In this document: positions 35,163 through 45,223 of the stretch, piece by piece
How positions within the stretch are numbered: position 1 is the stretch's first letter
How the letters are laid out: each line of letters starts with the position of its first letter
Source: Veillonellaceae bacterium
GTDB taxonomy: Bacteria > Bacillota > Negativicutes > Veillonellales > Dialisteraceae
Assembly (NCBI GenBank): GCA_025992895.1
Contig: DAJPGA010000001.1
Span: 1,444,501 to 1,508,500, forward strand
Reading direction: 5' to 3'
DNA: 64,000 bases
Position numbers and translations under genes: made by a program
The notes under the pieces: generated by a model
The model's input: the letters and a program-made list of their open reading frames with translations, nothing else
Databases searched by the model: none
What the model was told of the DNA's origin: nothing

Positions 35163-36056
35163 CTATTCAATATTTTGTACTTGTTCTCGAATTTTTTCCA
35201 ATTCTGTCTTAATCATTATAACACAGTCAATGATATCATTGTCATTCGTTTTTGAACCCATTGTATTGACTTCCCGGTTTATTTCCTGCAGGAGGAAGTC
35301 GAGCTTTTTCCCGACAGGCTTACTTTCGTTAAGTATTTTCTGGAACTGATCCAAGTGGCTGGAGAATCTGACAACTTCCTCGGTGTAATCAGTTTTATCA
35401 GCGAAAATGGCGACCTCTTCCAAAATCCGCCTTTCATCAATTTCCTTATTCTGGTCATCAAATATCTTTTCTATCCTGCTCCTTAAGCGGGTTTCATAAC
35501 TCTTTATGACATCGCCCTGCCTTGCCACAAGATAATCATGCTTCCCGCGCAGCCAGTCGATCCTTGCCATCAAGTCTTCCCTTAAGTTGCATCCTTCTGT
35601 TTCTCTCATACTGACCAGTTCCTGGACAGCTTTTGCAATGGATTCTTTGAAAAGGGAAGAAACTTCATCATCTGAAACTTCTTTTTTCTCCGTTTTAATC
35701 CACTCATCCCTAAACAGTAAGACATCAGACAAATCAAGAGGTCGCTTCGACAGCTTTTTATTATGCGCAGCTTTCGATAACACCTTGATATAATTTCCAA
35801 GGACATCCTCATCCACATGAATCAAATTTCCATCAGGGTTTTCAATTTCCTTAATGGAAACATAGACATTAAACTTGCCACGTGAAGCATTCTCTTTGAT
35901 GACTTGCCGTGAAATGTTCTCCAGATTATTTTGATTCGAATAATCGCTTTTGAAATTAATTTCAAGAAAACGGCTGTTTACAGACTTTATTTCCGTAACA
36001 ATTAGAAGATTATCACTTTTAGCAGTACCTGTGCCAAAGCCGGTCATACTTCTCAT
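35163..36056 (-). CDS. yicC: YicC/YloC family endoribonuclease
   Basis: 297 aa. The family start MRSMTGFG is intact, followed by SVNSRFLE and the conserved C-terminal [12 protein letters not shown] segment. E. coli YicC helps degrade the small RNA RyhB; YloC is its Bacillus homologue. It lies 39 bases after dapF and 11 bases before remA. Confidence 0.92.
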   Translation of the reverse strand: MRSMTGFGTGTAKSDNLLIVTEIKSVNSRFLEINFKSDYSNQNNLENISRQVIKENASRGKFNVYVSIKEIENPDGNLIHVDEDVLGNYIKVLSKAAHNKKLSKRPLDLSDVLLFRDEWIKTEKKEVSDDEVSSLFKESIAKAVQELVSMRETEGCNLREDLMARIDWLRGKHDYLVARQGDVIKSYETRLRSRIEKIFDDQNKEIDERRILEEVAIFADKTDYTEEVVRFSSHLDQFQKILNESKPVGKKLDFLLQEINREVNTMGSKTNDNDIIDCVIMIKTELEKIREQVQNIE

Positions 36057-36095
36057 AATACAATCTTCCTCCTATGCTCCACTAAACAGCCCGGA

Positions 36096-36932
36096 TTAAA
36101 GGCTGATATCCCCTTCAAATACTTTGACTGCCGGTCCCGTCATATACACATGATCCTTGCTGCTTCCTGCCCAGTCAATATGGAGACTGCCTCCATCAAG
36201 ATCTACGTCGGCGTTCTTGTCAGCAAAACCATTCAAAATAGCTGCTACGACAGCTGCACAAGTCCCCGTACCGCATGCCAGAGTAATTCCGGTGCCTCTT
36301 TCCCAAACCCGCATTCTTAAGTGGTTCTCGGAAAGTTTTTGAACGAATTCCACATTGGTTTTATTTGGAAAATGTGCATCAATCTCCAATTGATGACCTT
36401 CTCCCGGAAGGTCGATCGCATTTACATCATCAACAAAGATAACACAGTGCGGATTTCCCATAGATACACAGGTAACCTGATAATGTTTGCCTGTCCCGCC
36501 ATTAATCAACGGCTTATCTACAACCGTCCCATCCCCGAAGCCAAGAACAGGAATTTCCTTCGCTGATAAGTGCGGTACGCCCATATCAACGCGAACATTT
36601 CCATCATCCAATAATTCAGGATATAAGATACCCGCTCCGGTTTCTACAGATATTTTCTTTTCGTTGACCAAGCCCAGTTCGAAAGCCCATTTTGCAAATG
36701 CCCGTATACCATTTCCGCACATTTCTGCTTCCGAACCATCGCTGTTAAATATGCGCATTTTTAAATCAGCGGTTTCTGAAGGTAAAATAAAAATAACACC
36801 ATCAGCACCAACTCCGTAATGACGGTCACATATCAATTTGGCATGATCAGAAATCGATTTTATATCAGGATTTTCAGCAGCGTTGACAAACACAAAATCG
36901 TTTCCACAAGCCTGCCATTTGGTAAAATACAT
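36096..36932 (-). CDS. dapF: Diaminopimelate epimerase
   Basis: 278 aa. Converts LL-DAP to meso-DAP for peptidoglycan and lysine. The two catalytic cysteines are C72 (MCGNGIR) and C220 (LACGTGTC). The N-terminal ACGNDFVFV motif is present. A GGAGGG site precedes the ATG. It probably leads the yicC-remA-gmk-rpoZ-coaBC group. asd, dapA and dapB are encoded 6-8 kb away. Confidence 0.96.
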   Translation of the reverse strand: MYFTKWQACGNDFVFVNAAENPDIKSISDHAKLICDRHYGVGADGVIFILPSETADLKMRIFNSDGSEAEMCGNGIRAFAKWAFELGLVNEKKISVETGAGILYPELLDDGNVRVDMGVPHLSAKEIPVLGFGDGTVVDKPLINGGTGKHYQVTCVSMGNPHCVIFVDDVNAIDLPGEGHQLEIDAHFPNKTNVEFVQKLSENHLRMRVWERGTGITLACGTGTCAAVVAAILNGFADKNADVDLDGGSLHIDWAGSSKDHVYMTGPAVKVFEGDISL

Positions 36933-37234
36933 AATCTGCCCTCCAAATATATAGTAACTGGATATTCTAAAATATTTTCAACCAGTTTTGGTGCTCAGTT
37001 AAAATTGTACCATTATTAGCGAAATATTATCAAGGTTAAAATCCCTGTTGATTGACTGATAACTCGATATTCCTCTTATTTTGGCCTGTTTTAAAGACGC
37101 CCGGGAGAATTTCTCGAAAATCGGATATTAAGAAGCAAGAAATTATGGATGACTGATGAATTTCAATCCTGGTTCTCCATCCATGATATACTTGTTTTGA
37201 CGACTCATTACGATTGACATAGAGGAGGAAAATT
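36933..37234. other. Divergent intergenic region between dapF and rqcH
   Basis: About 300 bases without a gene. The dapF side has a good promoter (37005-37034). On the rqcH side I see no convincing -35/-10 pair; a TATACT box near 37188 is the best candidate. No riboswitch or strong hairpin was recognised. Confidence 0.6.
37005..37034 (-). promoter_or_regulatory. Candidate dapF promoter
   Basis: On the minus strand, TTGATA (37029-37034) and TACAAT (37005-37010) with an 18-base spacer, giving a leader of about 65 bases. Confidence 0.55.
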
Positions 37235-38953
37235 ATGCAAATCGATAGTAGTACTCTTTATCTATATGTGAAAGAATTGAATAAACTTTTAATTTCCTCA
37301 CAAATACGTCAGATTCATCAGATAGATCAGAAAATATTCGACCTGGAACTATTTCGTCCAAATAGTTCTCCCCTGCATTTGATCATTAATCTTCATACCC
37401 CGCCTATATTTTATATTTCATCTAAGAATCGTCGCCTGCAGTATATCGCATCACAAACATTCTGCATGACCCTTAGAAAGTATCTTGAAGGCGCCAGGAT
37501 TTCATCCATCAAGCAACTGGATATGGACAGGCTGATTACCATATCGGCAGATCGAATTGAAACAGCCGGAGAAATTATTACAAGGACGTTGTATCTTGAA
37601 TTAATTCCATCAACGCCAAATCTGATCTTATCTGAAAACGATATTCTTATCGATGCCTGTTCAAAAGGGAAGAAATTAAACCGCCGGATCATTCCAGGGG
37701 AAAAATATACTCCGCCAGAAAATTCAAACAGATTAAATTTCATGGATTTTTCTGAAACAGAATTAATCAACATTCTGACATATTCACAAAATACTGCCGT
37801 TCCTCTGAAAGAATGGTTCTTTTCATCATTCAATGGGTTTTCAAAGCCGCTTCTTGATGAACTGCTTTACCGTTCGGGTCTGACGGAATCAACATTAACT
37901 TCCAGCTTGAGCGAAGAGAATATAAGAAAATTGGCGGATGAGCTGATTTCGATTATTTCAGAATTGAAAGAATCGGACACCCTGCATGTATATCGTGTGA
38001 ACGGAAAGCCTCTTGTATCCCCCATACTTCTCACATCTTTGAACGGGCCTCATGAGGATAAGGATATTGTATCGTGGATGGAATCTTATATGCTGGAAAG
38101 CAACAGTACGATTGCTTCCACCTCACAGGAATGCAGAAAACTTCTAAATTCACTGATAAAGAAAGAAACACGTAAAAAAGAAAAAATTTCTTCTGAATTA
38201 GAGGAAACCAATCTTACCGAAACGTATAAATTATGGGGAAACCTGCTGTCAATTCATTCCAACGAAAAAGTAAATGGCAGAAAATCCCTGACCGTGCCGA
38301 ATCTTTTCAGCGATCCTGTTTCCGATATAGACATCCCTCTCGATCCGCAGCTGTCAATCAATCAGAACAGCCAGATCTATTTCAAGAAATACGCTAAAAT
38401 GAAGACAAGATTCAAGATAGGTATGGAAAAAGTAAACGAATGTGAAAAACGATTGGAATACCTCCAGGAATTGAAATACTTCCTTGAACAAGCCAAAACG
38501 AAGGATGACATTTTATCCGTTCAGAAGGAATTGAATGTATTTTCGGGTAAAAGAAATCTGCATAAGGTACCATCCAAGAAGAAAGTTTCAATTAACGAGG
38601 ATCATTTTACACAGCTGACCATAGATGGTTTCAAAGTACTCATTGGCCGCAACGACACACAGAATGATTCGCTTACCTTTCATAAGGCGTCAAAAACTGA
38701 TTTATGGTTCCATGTAAAGGATCTGCCTGGATCCCATGTTGTTTTAGTCACCAATGGAGAGACAGTCCCTGAAGATACTATCAATAAAACAGCCTCCATC
38801 GCCGCATTCTACAGCAAGGGAAAAGACTCCGGCAAAACGGCCGTCGATTATACATACATTAAGTATGTAAAAAAAATGCCTAACAGTACACCGGGGCATG
38901 TCATATTTACACACCAGAAGACAATTATGGCAGAGCCTAAAGAATTTAAATAA
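37235..38953 (+). CDS. rqcH: Ribosome quality control protein RqcH (NFACT family)
   Basis: 572 aa. NFACT-N domain at the start, with an MDRLITI segment holding the DR pair needed for alanine tailing, then helix-hairpin-helix and coiled-coil regions (about 290-440) and NFACT-R with ASKTDLWFHVKDLPGSHVV. RqcH binds stalled 50S-peptidyl-tRNA complexes and adds C-terminal alanine tails that mark the chain for ClpXP. Old annotations call it a fibronectin-binding protein. GAGGAGG precedes the ATG. Confidence 0.93.
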   Translation: MQIDSSTLYLYVKELNKLLISSQIRQIHQIDQKIFDLELFRPNSSPLHLIINLHTPPIFYISSKNRRLQYIASQTFCMTLRKYLEGARISSIKQLDMDRLITISADRIETAGEIITRTLYLELIPSTPNLILSENDILIDACSKGKKLNRRIIPGEKYTPPENSNRLNFMDFSETELINILTYSQNTAVPLKEWFFSSFNGFSKPLLDELLYRSGLTESTLTSSLSEENIRKLADELISIISELKESDTLHVYRVNGKPLVSPILLTSLNGPHEDKDIVSWMESYMLESNSTIASTSQECRKLLNSLIKKETRKKEKISSELEETNLTETYKLWGNLLSIHSNEKVNGRKSLTVPNLFSDPVSDIDIPLDPQLSINQNSQIYFKKYAKMKTRFKIGMEKVNECEKRLEYLQELKYFLEQAKTKDDILSVQKELNVFSGKRNLHKVPSKKKVSINEDHFTQLTIDGFKVLIGRNDTQNDSLTFHKASKTDLWFHVKDLPGSHVVLVTNGETVPEDTINKTASIAAFYSKGKDSGKTAVDYTYIKYVKKMPNSTPGHVIFTHQKTIMAEPKEFK

Positions 38954-38974
38954 AACCTAGTACTTCCAACCCTG

Positions 38975-39004
38975 AAAGCGCAGGATTCGTCCTGCGCTTT
39001 TTTA
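38975..39004 (+). terminator. Terminator after rqcH
   Basis: AAAGCGCAGGA-TTCG-TCCTGCGCTTT with a following T-run: an 11-bp stem with a stable UUCG loop, 21 bases past the stop. Confidence 0.93.
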
Positions 39005-39136
39005 TTTCCCCTGCCGCATGCAATTTCCAATTTCCTGCAGAGCAACTTGAAATTTTAAAGTATTTTCCTCAGAAATTTTTAACTAAATTCATTGAATGCT
39101 AGAATAAATTTAAAGAAATATGTGGAGGTGCCCAAA

Positions 39137-41839
39137 GTGAGCGATACTGAAAATAAAGAGAAAAACAATCACAAATTCAAATCCCAAAATAATCACTTGC
39201 CTAATGCTGATAAAGATTCCAAGGATTCACCTCATGTCAAAATGCATAATCACTCTGCTGAAGAAATGCGCCCCTATACCGAGGATGCAGAAAGTGTTAA
39301 AAGAAGCTCTTCCGATATAGTAAAAGATGAAAGACGTATTTTTGGACATTTTCATAGCAGCAGCATGCCTCTGGATACCTATAATTCCAAAGGCAGCCCT
39401 TCTATGACAAATGAAGAGTGCGATTACTGCGGAAAAGAGCTGGATCAATGTCATTGCGATCTTTTAGACAAGAATCTTTCCAAGCTGGAATATCACTTAA
39501 ATGGCCTGGATTGTATGGAATGTGCCGCTATTATCGAAGGAAAGATCCGTCAGCTTCCGTTGGTCCTTTATGCAGCCGTTTGTTTTAGAGATAAGGATCT
39601 CTACCTGATTGCCAAGGCGCCTGAAGATATCATTTACCCGCAGTTAGAAAAAGTGTGCGCAAGTGTAGATGAAAATATAAAAATCACCAGGCACACAAAT
39701 GCTGGCAAAGCATCTTATAAGACCAAGACATACGAAATGCCCACACTGGATTGTGCTGCATGTGCTCTCAAATTAGAGAAGTTAATCAATAAGCAGCCTG
39801 ATGTTATTTCGGCTTCTATCTCTTACGCTACCAAGACGCTTAAATTGACAGCTGAAGATCCTGATTCCTTGATTCCTGAATTAACGGAAAAATGTAACGA
39901 AATCGAGTCTCCTACAGTGATCCAGGAACAGCATGCCCAGCTTGAGGAGAATAGTTCCCACGGAATCCTTGACTGGATCAAGCAGGACAAAGTACAGCTT
40001 GGAATAGGCGGGATCATTTTCGTAGCAGGAATGCTCCTGAATTACAACCTGATCAATCTGCCTGTCACTCAGGGAATCATTGACCTTCTGTTTGTTATTT
40101 CTTACATCATTCTTGGCGGTGAAGTACTGCTTAATGCGGTAAGAAATATCCTGCACGGAGAATTTTTCGATGAAACATTTTTGATGTCAATAGCAACTTT
40201 GGGCGCCTTCGCCATTCATGAGTTCCCCGAAGCAGTAGGTGTTATGTTCTTCTACCGTATTGGTGAATACTTCATGGATCTTGCTACCGATCAAAGCCGT
40301 GAACAGATTATGGAAGCCGTCGATTTAAGACCGCAGATGGTAAACTTGATTTCCTCTGAGAATAATGTAACTGAGATTCCTGCTGAGGATGCCAAAGTCG
40401 GAGATTATCTCCTGATCCGTCCCGGCGACCGTATACCGCTTGACGGCATCGTGGTCAAGGGAGACTCCCAGATTGATACGTCCGCCATTACCGGGGAATC
40501 TGTTCCAGTCACTGTTCGTGTGGGAGATTCATTGGATTCAGGCTGCATAAACATGACTGAAACCGTTGTTCTGAAAGTGCAAAAGATACTGTCAGAATCC
40601 ATGGTAAGCAAAATACTGAATTCCGTTGAAAATGCAGTTGCCAATAAGCCTAAACTGGATAAATTTATAACCAGATTTTCCAAGGTTTATACTCCCATTG
40701 TCGTTGTCATTGCATTAATAACAGCCGTTGTTCCCCCATTATTATTCAATCATCCCTGGTACCCGTACATTTATACAGCCCTGACATTCCTGGTTATCAG
40801 CTGCCCCTGCGCTATAGTAATATCCATTCCGCTTTCCTTCTTTTCCGGTATTGGTGCTGCTTCAAGAGAAGGCATACTTTTTAAAGGCGGAACGAGTATT
40901 GAAAGCCTTTCTACGGCCAAAGTCGCTGCACTGGATAAAACAGGAACAGTAACAGAAGGCTCCTTTAAAGTCAGAAAAGTATTAACAGTACCTGATATTT
41001 CCAGAAATGAATTACTGTCATTAGCTGCAAGTGCAGAATCATATTCTACACACCCGATAGCCCGCTCTATCGTAACTGCCGCCGACCTGGACGAAAACCC
41101 GCTTGATCAGGTAGATTCTATACAGGAAATCAGCGGATCGGGAATCATCGCATCTATCAAAGGTGATAAAGTTTATGTCGGAAATCATCTTTTACTGGAA
41201 ACATCCGGAATTGATATTCCATCAAAGTTTAGTACTTTAGAAACCGCAGGGCCGGAAATCTTTATTGCAAAGAACAATAAGTTCTTAGGCAGGATTGTTG
41301 TATCTGATGAGTTGAAAGAAGATGCAAAAGAGGGCATCAAAGAACTCAAGAAGTTAGGGATCACCCCTGTCATGCTGACTGGAGACAACAAGGAAGCCTC
41401 CCAGTTTATGGCAGATAAGGCAGGAATTTCCGAAGTATATGCGCAGCTTAAACCGACTGATAAATTCGAAATCATGAAAACTCTTCGTGCAAAATTTGGA
41501 CCGGTTTTATATGTCGGTGACGGGATCAATGATGCCCCGGTTCTTGCAGGATCCGATGTAGGTGCGGCTATGGGCAGTGGTTCTGATTCTGCAATAGAAG
41601 CTGCCGACCTCGTGTTCCTTAATTCGTCTGTAGAAGCGATTCCAAAATCAGTCAGGATTGCCAGAAAGGTACTACGTACAGCAAAAGAAAATATTACCTT
41701 TGCTATCTTAGTTAAGGTGCTTGTACTTGTAATGGGCCTTCTGGGTTATGCAAATATGTGGTTTGCAGTATTTGCAGATACCGGTGTAACAATCATCTGT
41801 GTCCTTTACTCCATCCGTCTTCTCAAGATTAAATTCTAA
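39137..41839 (+). CDS. P1B-type heavy-metal-exporting ATPase (Zn/Cd/Pb type)
   Basis: 900 aa from a GTG start with GGAGGTG 6 bases upstream; a TTG at 39092 is less likely. Order: a His/acid-rich tail (1-90), a C95xxC98...C105xC107 zinc-ribbon-like cluster, two HMA metal-binding domains (C126xxC129 and C206xxC209), then the P-type core. The core has the C556-P-C558 membrane metal site, D600 in DKTGT, STHPIA and GDGINDAP. It should export Zn2+, Cd2+ or Pb2+. It stands alone between two terminators; no merR or arsR regulator is adjacent. Confidence 0.9.
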   Translation: MSDTENKEKNNHKFKSQNNHLPNADKDSKDSPHVKMHNHSAEEMRPYTEDAESVKRSSSDIVKDERRIFGHFHSSSMPLDTYNSKGSPSMTNEECDYCGKELDQCHCDLLDKNLSKLEYHLNGLDCMECAAIIEGKIRQLPLVLYAAVCFRDKDLYLIAKAPEDIIYPQLEKVCASVDENIKITRHTNAGKASYKTKTYEMPTLDCAACALKLEKLINKQPDVISASISYATKTLKLTAEDPDSLIPELTEKCNEIESPTVIQEQHAQLEENSSHGILDWIKQDKVQLGIGGIIFVAGMLLNYNLINLPVTQGIIDLLFVISYIILGGEVLLNAVRNILHGEFFDETFLMSIATLGAFAIHEFPEAVGVMFFYRIGEYFMDLATDQSREQIMEAVDLRPQMVNLISSENNVTEIPAEDAKVGDYLLIRPGDRIPLDGIVVKGDSQIDTSAITGESVPVTVRVGDSLDSGCINMTETVVLKVQKILSESMVSKILNSVENAVANKPKLDKFITRFSKVYTPIVVVIALITAVVPPLLFNHPWYPYIYTALTFLVISCPCAIVISIPLSFFSGIGAASREGILFKGGTSIESLSTAKVAALDKTGTVTEGSFKVRKVLTVPDISRNELLSLAASAESYSTHPIARSIVTAADLDENPLDQVDSIQEISGSGIIASIKGDKVYVGNHLLLETSGIDIPSKFSTLETAGPEIFIAKNNKFLGRIVVSDELKEDAKEGIKELKKLGITPVMLTGDNKEASQFMADKAGISEVYAQLKPTDKFEIMKTLRAKFGPVLYVGDGINDAPVLAGSDVGAAMGSGSDSAIEAADLVFLNSSVEAIPKSVRIARKVLRTAKENITFAILVKVLVLVMGLLGYANMWFAVFADTGVTIICVLYSIRLLKIKF

Positions 41840-41843
41840 AAAT

Positions 41844-41892
41844 AAAAAAGGCTGTGGCAAAATGTGTAATCGTTTTGCCACAGCCTTTTTTT
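41844..41892. terminator. Bidirectional terminator between the metal ATPase and dapA, copy 2 of a repeated element
   Basis: A-run, GGCTGTGGCAAAA, a loop containing TGTGTAATC, TTTTGCCACAGCC, then T-run. It ends two convergent genes. Stem and loop closely match the minus-strand reading of 12446-12494. Confidence 0.93.
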
Positions 41893-41904
41893 ATTTCAAT
41901 TTAC

Positions 41905-42813
41905 TCAGCAGGAGATTCCATAGTCGTTGAGCATTTCTTTGACATGTTCACGTTCACTGTCAGATGGTTCTGCAATTGGAAGCCTGAAATGTCCGCCAGG
42001 AAGTCCGATGAGATTAACTGCAGTTTTTACTGGAATCGGACTAGCAACAAAGAACATTCCTTTCATAATCGGATACATCTTAATATGAAGCTGCAGTGCA
42101 TCCTGTAAACGTCCTTCTTCAAAAGCTTTAACCATCGCAAGGAGATCGTCCCCAATAACATGGCTTGCCACGGAAATAACGCCTACTCCGCCTCCAGCAA
42201 GAATCGGGAGTGTAAAAGAATCATCCCCGCTGTAAATCATGAAGTCATCCGGAAGCAGTGTCTTTTCCTTTGTAACCTGATCCCAGTTGCCAGTTGCATC
42301 TTTAATACCAACGACATTCGGGCATTCATCAACAATTCTCTTGATTGTTTCAGGAAGAATGGATACACCGGTGCGTCCCGGAACATTATAAATGATAATC
42401 GGAAGATCAACAGATTTGGCAATAGCAGTAAAATGTTCATACATTCCCTGCTGGTTGGGTTTTACATAGAATGGAACAATGACAAGTCCGCTGTCGATAC
42501 CTGTTTCTACAGCCTTCTTTGCAAAAGCGATTGATTCCGTAGTGCTGATTCCGCCAAGATTGCCCATAACAGGAACCTTTTTGCCGGAAGCGTTGCGGCC
42601 TACTGCATTGACAACTGCAGTATACAGTTTAATCTTTTCATCGGCAGTCATGGTAGCCCCTTCACCTGTGGTACCACCAACCAGAATTCCTTCGGAGCCA
42701 TGTTCTACCAAGTGTTTTGCAAGTGTCACGGCACCTTCATAATCGACTTCACCATCAGCGGTAAATGGTGTGATCATTGCAGTTATAACACGCCCAAATT
42801 TTGCATTAGCCAT
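41905..42813 (-). CDS. dapA: 4-hydroxy-tetrahydrodipicolinate synthase
   Basis: 302 aa TIM barrel. Condenses pyruvate and aspartate semialdehyde, the first committed step to DAP and lysine. K171 (GIKDATGN) forms the Schiff base and Y142 (YNVPGRT) belongs to the catalytic triad. GGTTGEG is present. It follows asd by 55 bases and shares its pathway. Confidence 0.96.
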   Translation of the reverse strand: MANAKFGRVITAMITPFTADGEVDYEGAVTLAKHLVEHGSEGILVGGTTGEGATMTADEKIKLYTAVVNAVGRNASGKKVPVMGNLGGISTTESIAFAKKAVETGIDSGLVIVPFYVKPNQQGMYEHFTAIAKSVDLPIIIYNVPGRTGVSILPETIKRIVDECPNVVGIKDATGNWDQVTKEKTLLPDDFMIYSGDDSFTLPILAGGGVGVISVASHVIGDDLLAMVKAFEEGRLQDALQLHIKMYPIMKGMFFVASPIPVKTAVNLIGLPGGHFRLPIAEPSDSEREHVKEMLNDYGISC

Positions 42814-42868
42814 TTTTTACTCCTTAGTTTTAATATCCTTTTAGTCAAATGACACACTTAAAGTAATT

Positions 42869-43906
42869 TTATTTAATAACATCATGTTCAATCATATATT
42901 CAGCAATCTGAAGAGTATTTAATGCAGCACCTTTGCGGATCTGGTCGCCAGATACCCATAAGTTTATTCCATTTGGTGATACAAGGTCTTTTCTGATACG
43001 GCCGACAGCTACATCTGTTTTATCAGAGGTATCAAGCGGCATCGGATATTTCATGTTCTTTATATCATCGACCAGTTCCACGCCAGGGAAGTTTTTGATT
43101 GCTTCTTTAACAGCATCTATCGATAAAACATCTTCCGTCTCAATATAAATTGATTCTGCATGGCTTCTTACAACTGGTACTCGAACGGCAGTAGGAGTAA
43201 TTCCGATAGAATTGTCATGAAGAATTTTATGTGTCTCATTGACCATCTTCATCTCTTCCTTGGTATAGTCATTATCAAGGAAAATATCAATTTGCGGAAT
43301 TACGTTATAAGCAATCTGATAATGGATCGGAAGACTGGCAGAAGGAAGAATCGTTGGTTCATAGTGTTCACCTTTGGCAACAGCAGCCGTTTCATTATAC
43401 AACTCATCTATACCTTCCTTGCCAGCACCGGAAACTGCCTGGTATGTGCTGACAACAATGCGCTTAATGCGGGACAGGTCATGAATCGGTTTCAGTGCCA
43501 TAAGCATGATAATCGTCGAGCAGTTCGGATTTGCGATGATTCCCTTATTCCAAAGTATGTCTTCCGGGTTTATTTCCGGAATTACCAGAGGAACTTCGGG
43601 ATCCATTCTGAATGAGGAAGAATTATCAATAACCACTGCACCTCTTTTTACAGCTTCAGGTGCCAAAACCTTGCTGATGTTTCCGCCGGCAAAAAGTGCA
43701 ATGTCAACATCTTCAAAAGACTCCGGCTTTGCTTCTTCCACAACGTACTCTTTACCGCAGACAGAAATCTTCTTCCCGGCAGAACGAGCAGATGCCAATA
43801 ATTTCAGAGAGCTGAATTTGAAATTTCTTTCTTCAAAAAGCCGGATAAATTCCTGTCCGACGGCACCAGTGGCTCCTAAAACTGCGATTCTTGGATAGCG
43901 ATTCAT
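42869..43906 (-). CDS. asd: Aspartate-semialdehyde dehydrogenase
   Basis: 345 aa. Reduces aspartyl phosphate to the semialdehyde with NADPH. GATGAVGQ binds the nucleotide, NPNCST holds the catalytic cysteine and the late VPVVRSHAESI region carries the histidine. I chose ATG 43906, which has GAGGTG 6 bases upstream, over a GTG 9 bases earlier. It lies 13 bases after dapB. Confidence 0.95.
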   Translation of the reverse strand: MNRYPRIAVLGATGAVGQEFIRLFEERNFKFSSLKLLASARSAGKKISVCGKEYVVEEAKPESFEDVDIALFAGGNISKVLAPEAVKRGAVVIDNSSSFRMDPEVPLVIPEINPEDILWNKGIIANPNCSTIIMLMALKPIHDLSRIKRIVVSTYQAVSGAGKEGIDELYNETAAVAKGEHYEPTILPSASLPIHYQIAYNVIPQIDIFLDNDYTKEEMKMVNETHKILHDNSIGITPTAVRVPVVRSHAESIYIETEDVLSIDAVKEAIKNFPGVELVDDIKNMKYPMPLDTSDKTDVAVGRIRKDLVSPNGINLWVSGDQIRKGAALNTLQIAEYMIEHDVIK

Positions 43907-43919
43907 AAAATGCACCTCA

Positions 43920-44711
43920 TTATTCTAAATAATTTTCAAGCCCGTAAACAAAACCATCTGTAGTCATGACCTTTCTGCAAGCCATCATAACTCCAGGCAT
44001 AAAAGACTTTCTGTCTAATGAATCGTGTCTCAAGGTAAGAAGTTCCCCATATCCTCCAAAAAGAACTTCCTGATGAGCAACATATCCTGGAAGGCGGACA
44101 GAATGAATCGTAACTCCTTTATACTTGCCGCCTCTTGCTCCGGGCAGGCTTTCCTTTGTTAAATCTTCTTCAGGTTCTTCAACCCTTGCATCTGCAATTT
44201 TTTCTGCAGTCAGTTTTGCAGTTCCTGATGGTGCATCATATTTTTTGTTATGATGCAGTTCAATGATTTCCACGTTGGGCATATATTTTGCCACTTCTGC
44301 AGATAACTTCATCAGCAGAACCGCTCCTAAAGAGAAATTAGGAGCGACCAGACCATTTGCATGATGCCTGTCAGCAATTTCAGAAAGGATATCCCTCTGT
44401 TCAGCGGTCAGGCCTGTAGTCCCGATAACGATATTAACGCCATTTTCCAGCACGAACTTTGCGTTCTCAAATATAACCTTAGGGCTGGTAAAATCGACTA
44501 CAACATCCGGTTTATTAACTGCAAATGCCTCTTGAAGCGAGGATACAATTTTAATTCCGTTTGCGCCCGTACCAACAATTTCGCCTAAATCATGTCCTGC
44601 TGCGCCCGGATCAACTGCACCGCATACATCAAGGTCATCTTCGCTCAGAATAGAACGAACGACTTCACTTCCCATTCTGCCACTTGCTCCATTTACCAAT
44701 ACATGAATCAT
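43920..44711 (-). CDS. dapB: 4-hydroxy-tetrahydrodipicolinate reductase
   Basis: 263 aa from ATG 44711, which has a GGAGGG site 7-8 bases upstream; an upstream start at 44756 adds an atypical leader. NAD(P)-binding NGASGRMG, IGTTGL, the ELHHNKKYDAPSGTA catalytic motif and GGYGELL are present. dapB-asd-dapA form an ordered DAP operon. Confidence 0.95.
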   Translation of the reverse strand: MIHVLVNGASGRMGSEVVRSILSEDDLDVCGAVDPGAAGHDLGEIVGTGANGIKIVSSLQEAFAVNKPDVVVDFTSPKVIFENAKFVLENGVNIVIGTTGLTAEQRDILSEIADRHHANGLVAPNFSLGAVLLMKLSAEVAKYMPNVEIIELHHNKKYDAPSGTAKLTAEKIADARVEEPEEDLTKESLPGARGGKYKGVTIHSVRLPGYVAHQEVLFGGYGELLTLRHDSLDRKSFMPGVMMACRKVMTTDGFVYGLENYLE

Positions 44712-44798
44712 TAAGATTCCCTCCTTCAGATAACCCATTGACTTATGCACAAGCATTTAATGCCTTTTGGGGATAGTCTTATAACATTGATTGAAACT

Positions 44799-44827
44799 AT
44801 CGTAGTATAAAAATCAAAAAGCGTCAA
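44799..44827 (-). promoter_or_regulatory. Candidate promoter of the dapB-asd-dapA operon
   Basis: On the minus strand, TTGACG (44822-44827) and TACGAT (44799-44804) with a 17-base spacer. No lysine riboswitch is recognisable in the short leader. Confidence 0.4.
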
Positions 44828-44865
44828 TATCCTATTTCAATTATTTAAGTGAATCCCATATGCAT

Positions 44866-44908
44866 AATAAAAAGGATTCCTGATCAAATATCAGGAATCC
44901 TTTTTATT
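44866..44908 (-). terminator. Terminator after rpmA
   Basis: An 18-19-bp stem (AAAAAGGATTCCTGAT with ATCAGGAATCCTTTTT) around a 5-base loop, ending the rplU-prp-rpmA operon 25 bases after the stop. It could also slow transcription into dapB from the other side. Confidence 0.9.
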
Positions 44909-44933
44909 TAGAAATGAAATATCATTTCAGATT

Positions 44934-45218
44934 TTATTCACCTACAGGATAAACACTTACCTGTCTCTTGTCTCTGCCAAGACGTTCGAATGCAACTCTG
45001 CCTTCTGCAACTGCAAACAGAGTATCATCCTTGCCGATCTTAACATTCAGACCCGGATGCAGATGTGTGCCTCTCTGTCTTACGATGATATTGCCTGGTT
45101 TAGCAATCTGACCAGCATGCATCTTTGTTCCCAGACGCTGTGCGTTGGAATCACGGCCGTTCTTTGTGCTGGATACACCTTTTTTATGAGCGAATAACTG
45201 AAGATCAAATAATAACAT
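44934..45218 (-). CDS. rpmA: 50S ribosomal protein L27 (with cleavable N-terminal extension)
   Basis: 94 aa from ATG 45218, which has GAGGGGTG just upstream. Mature L27 begins [15 protein letters not shown]. It is preceded by the 9-residue extension MLLFDLQLF, the Firmicute-type leader that must be removed by the Prp protease before L27 can work at the peptidyl-transferase centre. The prp gene is immediately upstream and its stop overlaps the ribosome site. Confidence 0.96.
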   Translation of the reverse strand: MLLFDLQLFAHKKGVSSTKNGRDSNAQRLGTKMHAGQIAKPGNIIVRQRGTHLHPGLNVKIGKDDTLFAVAEGRVAFERLGRDKRQVSVYPVGE

Positions 45219-45223
45219 AGAAT

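Noticed and set aside
44712-44865. Possible lysine riboswitch before dapB
   Set aside because: The leader is only about 80-110 bases and lacks the L-box core.
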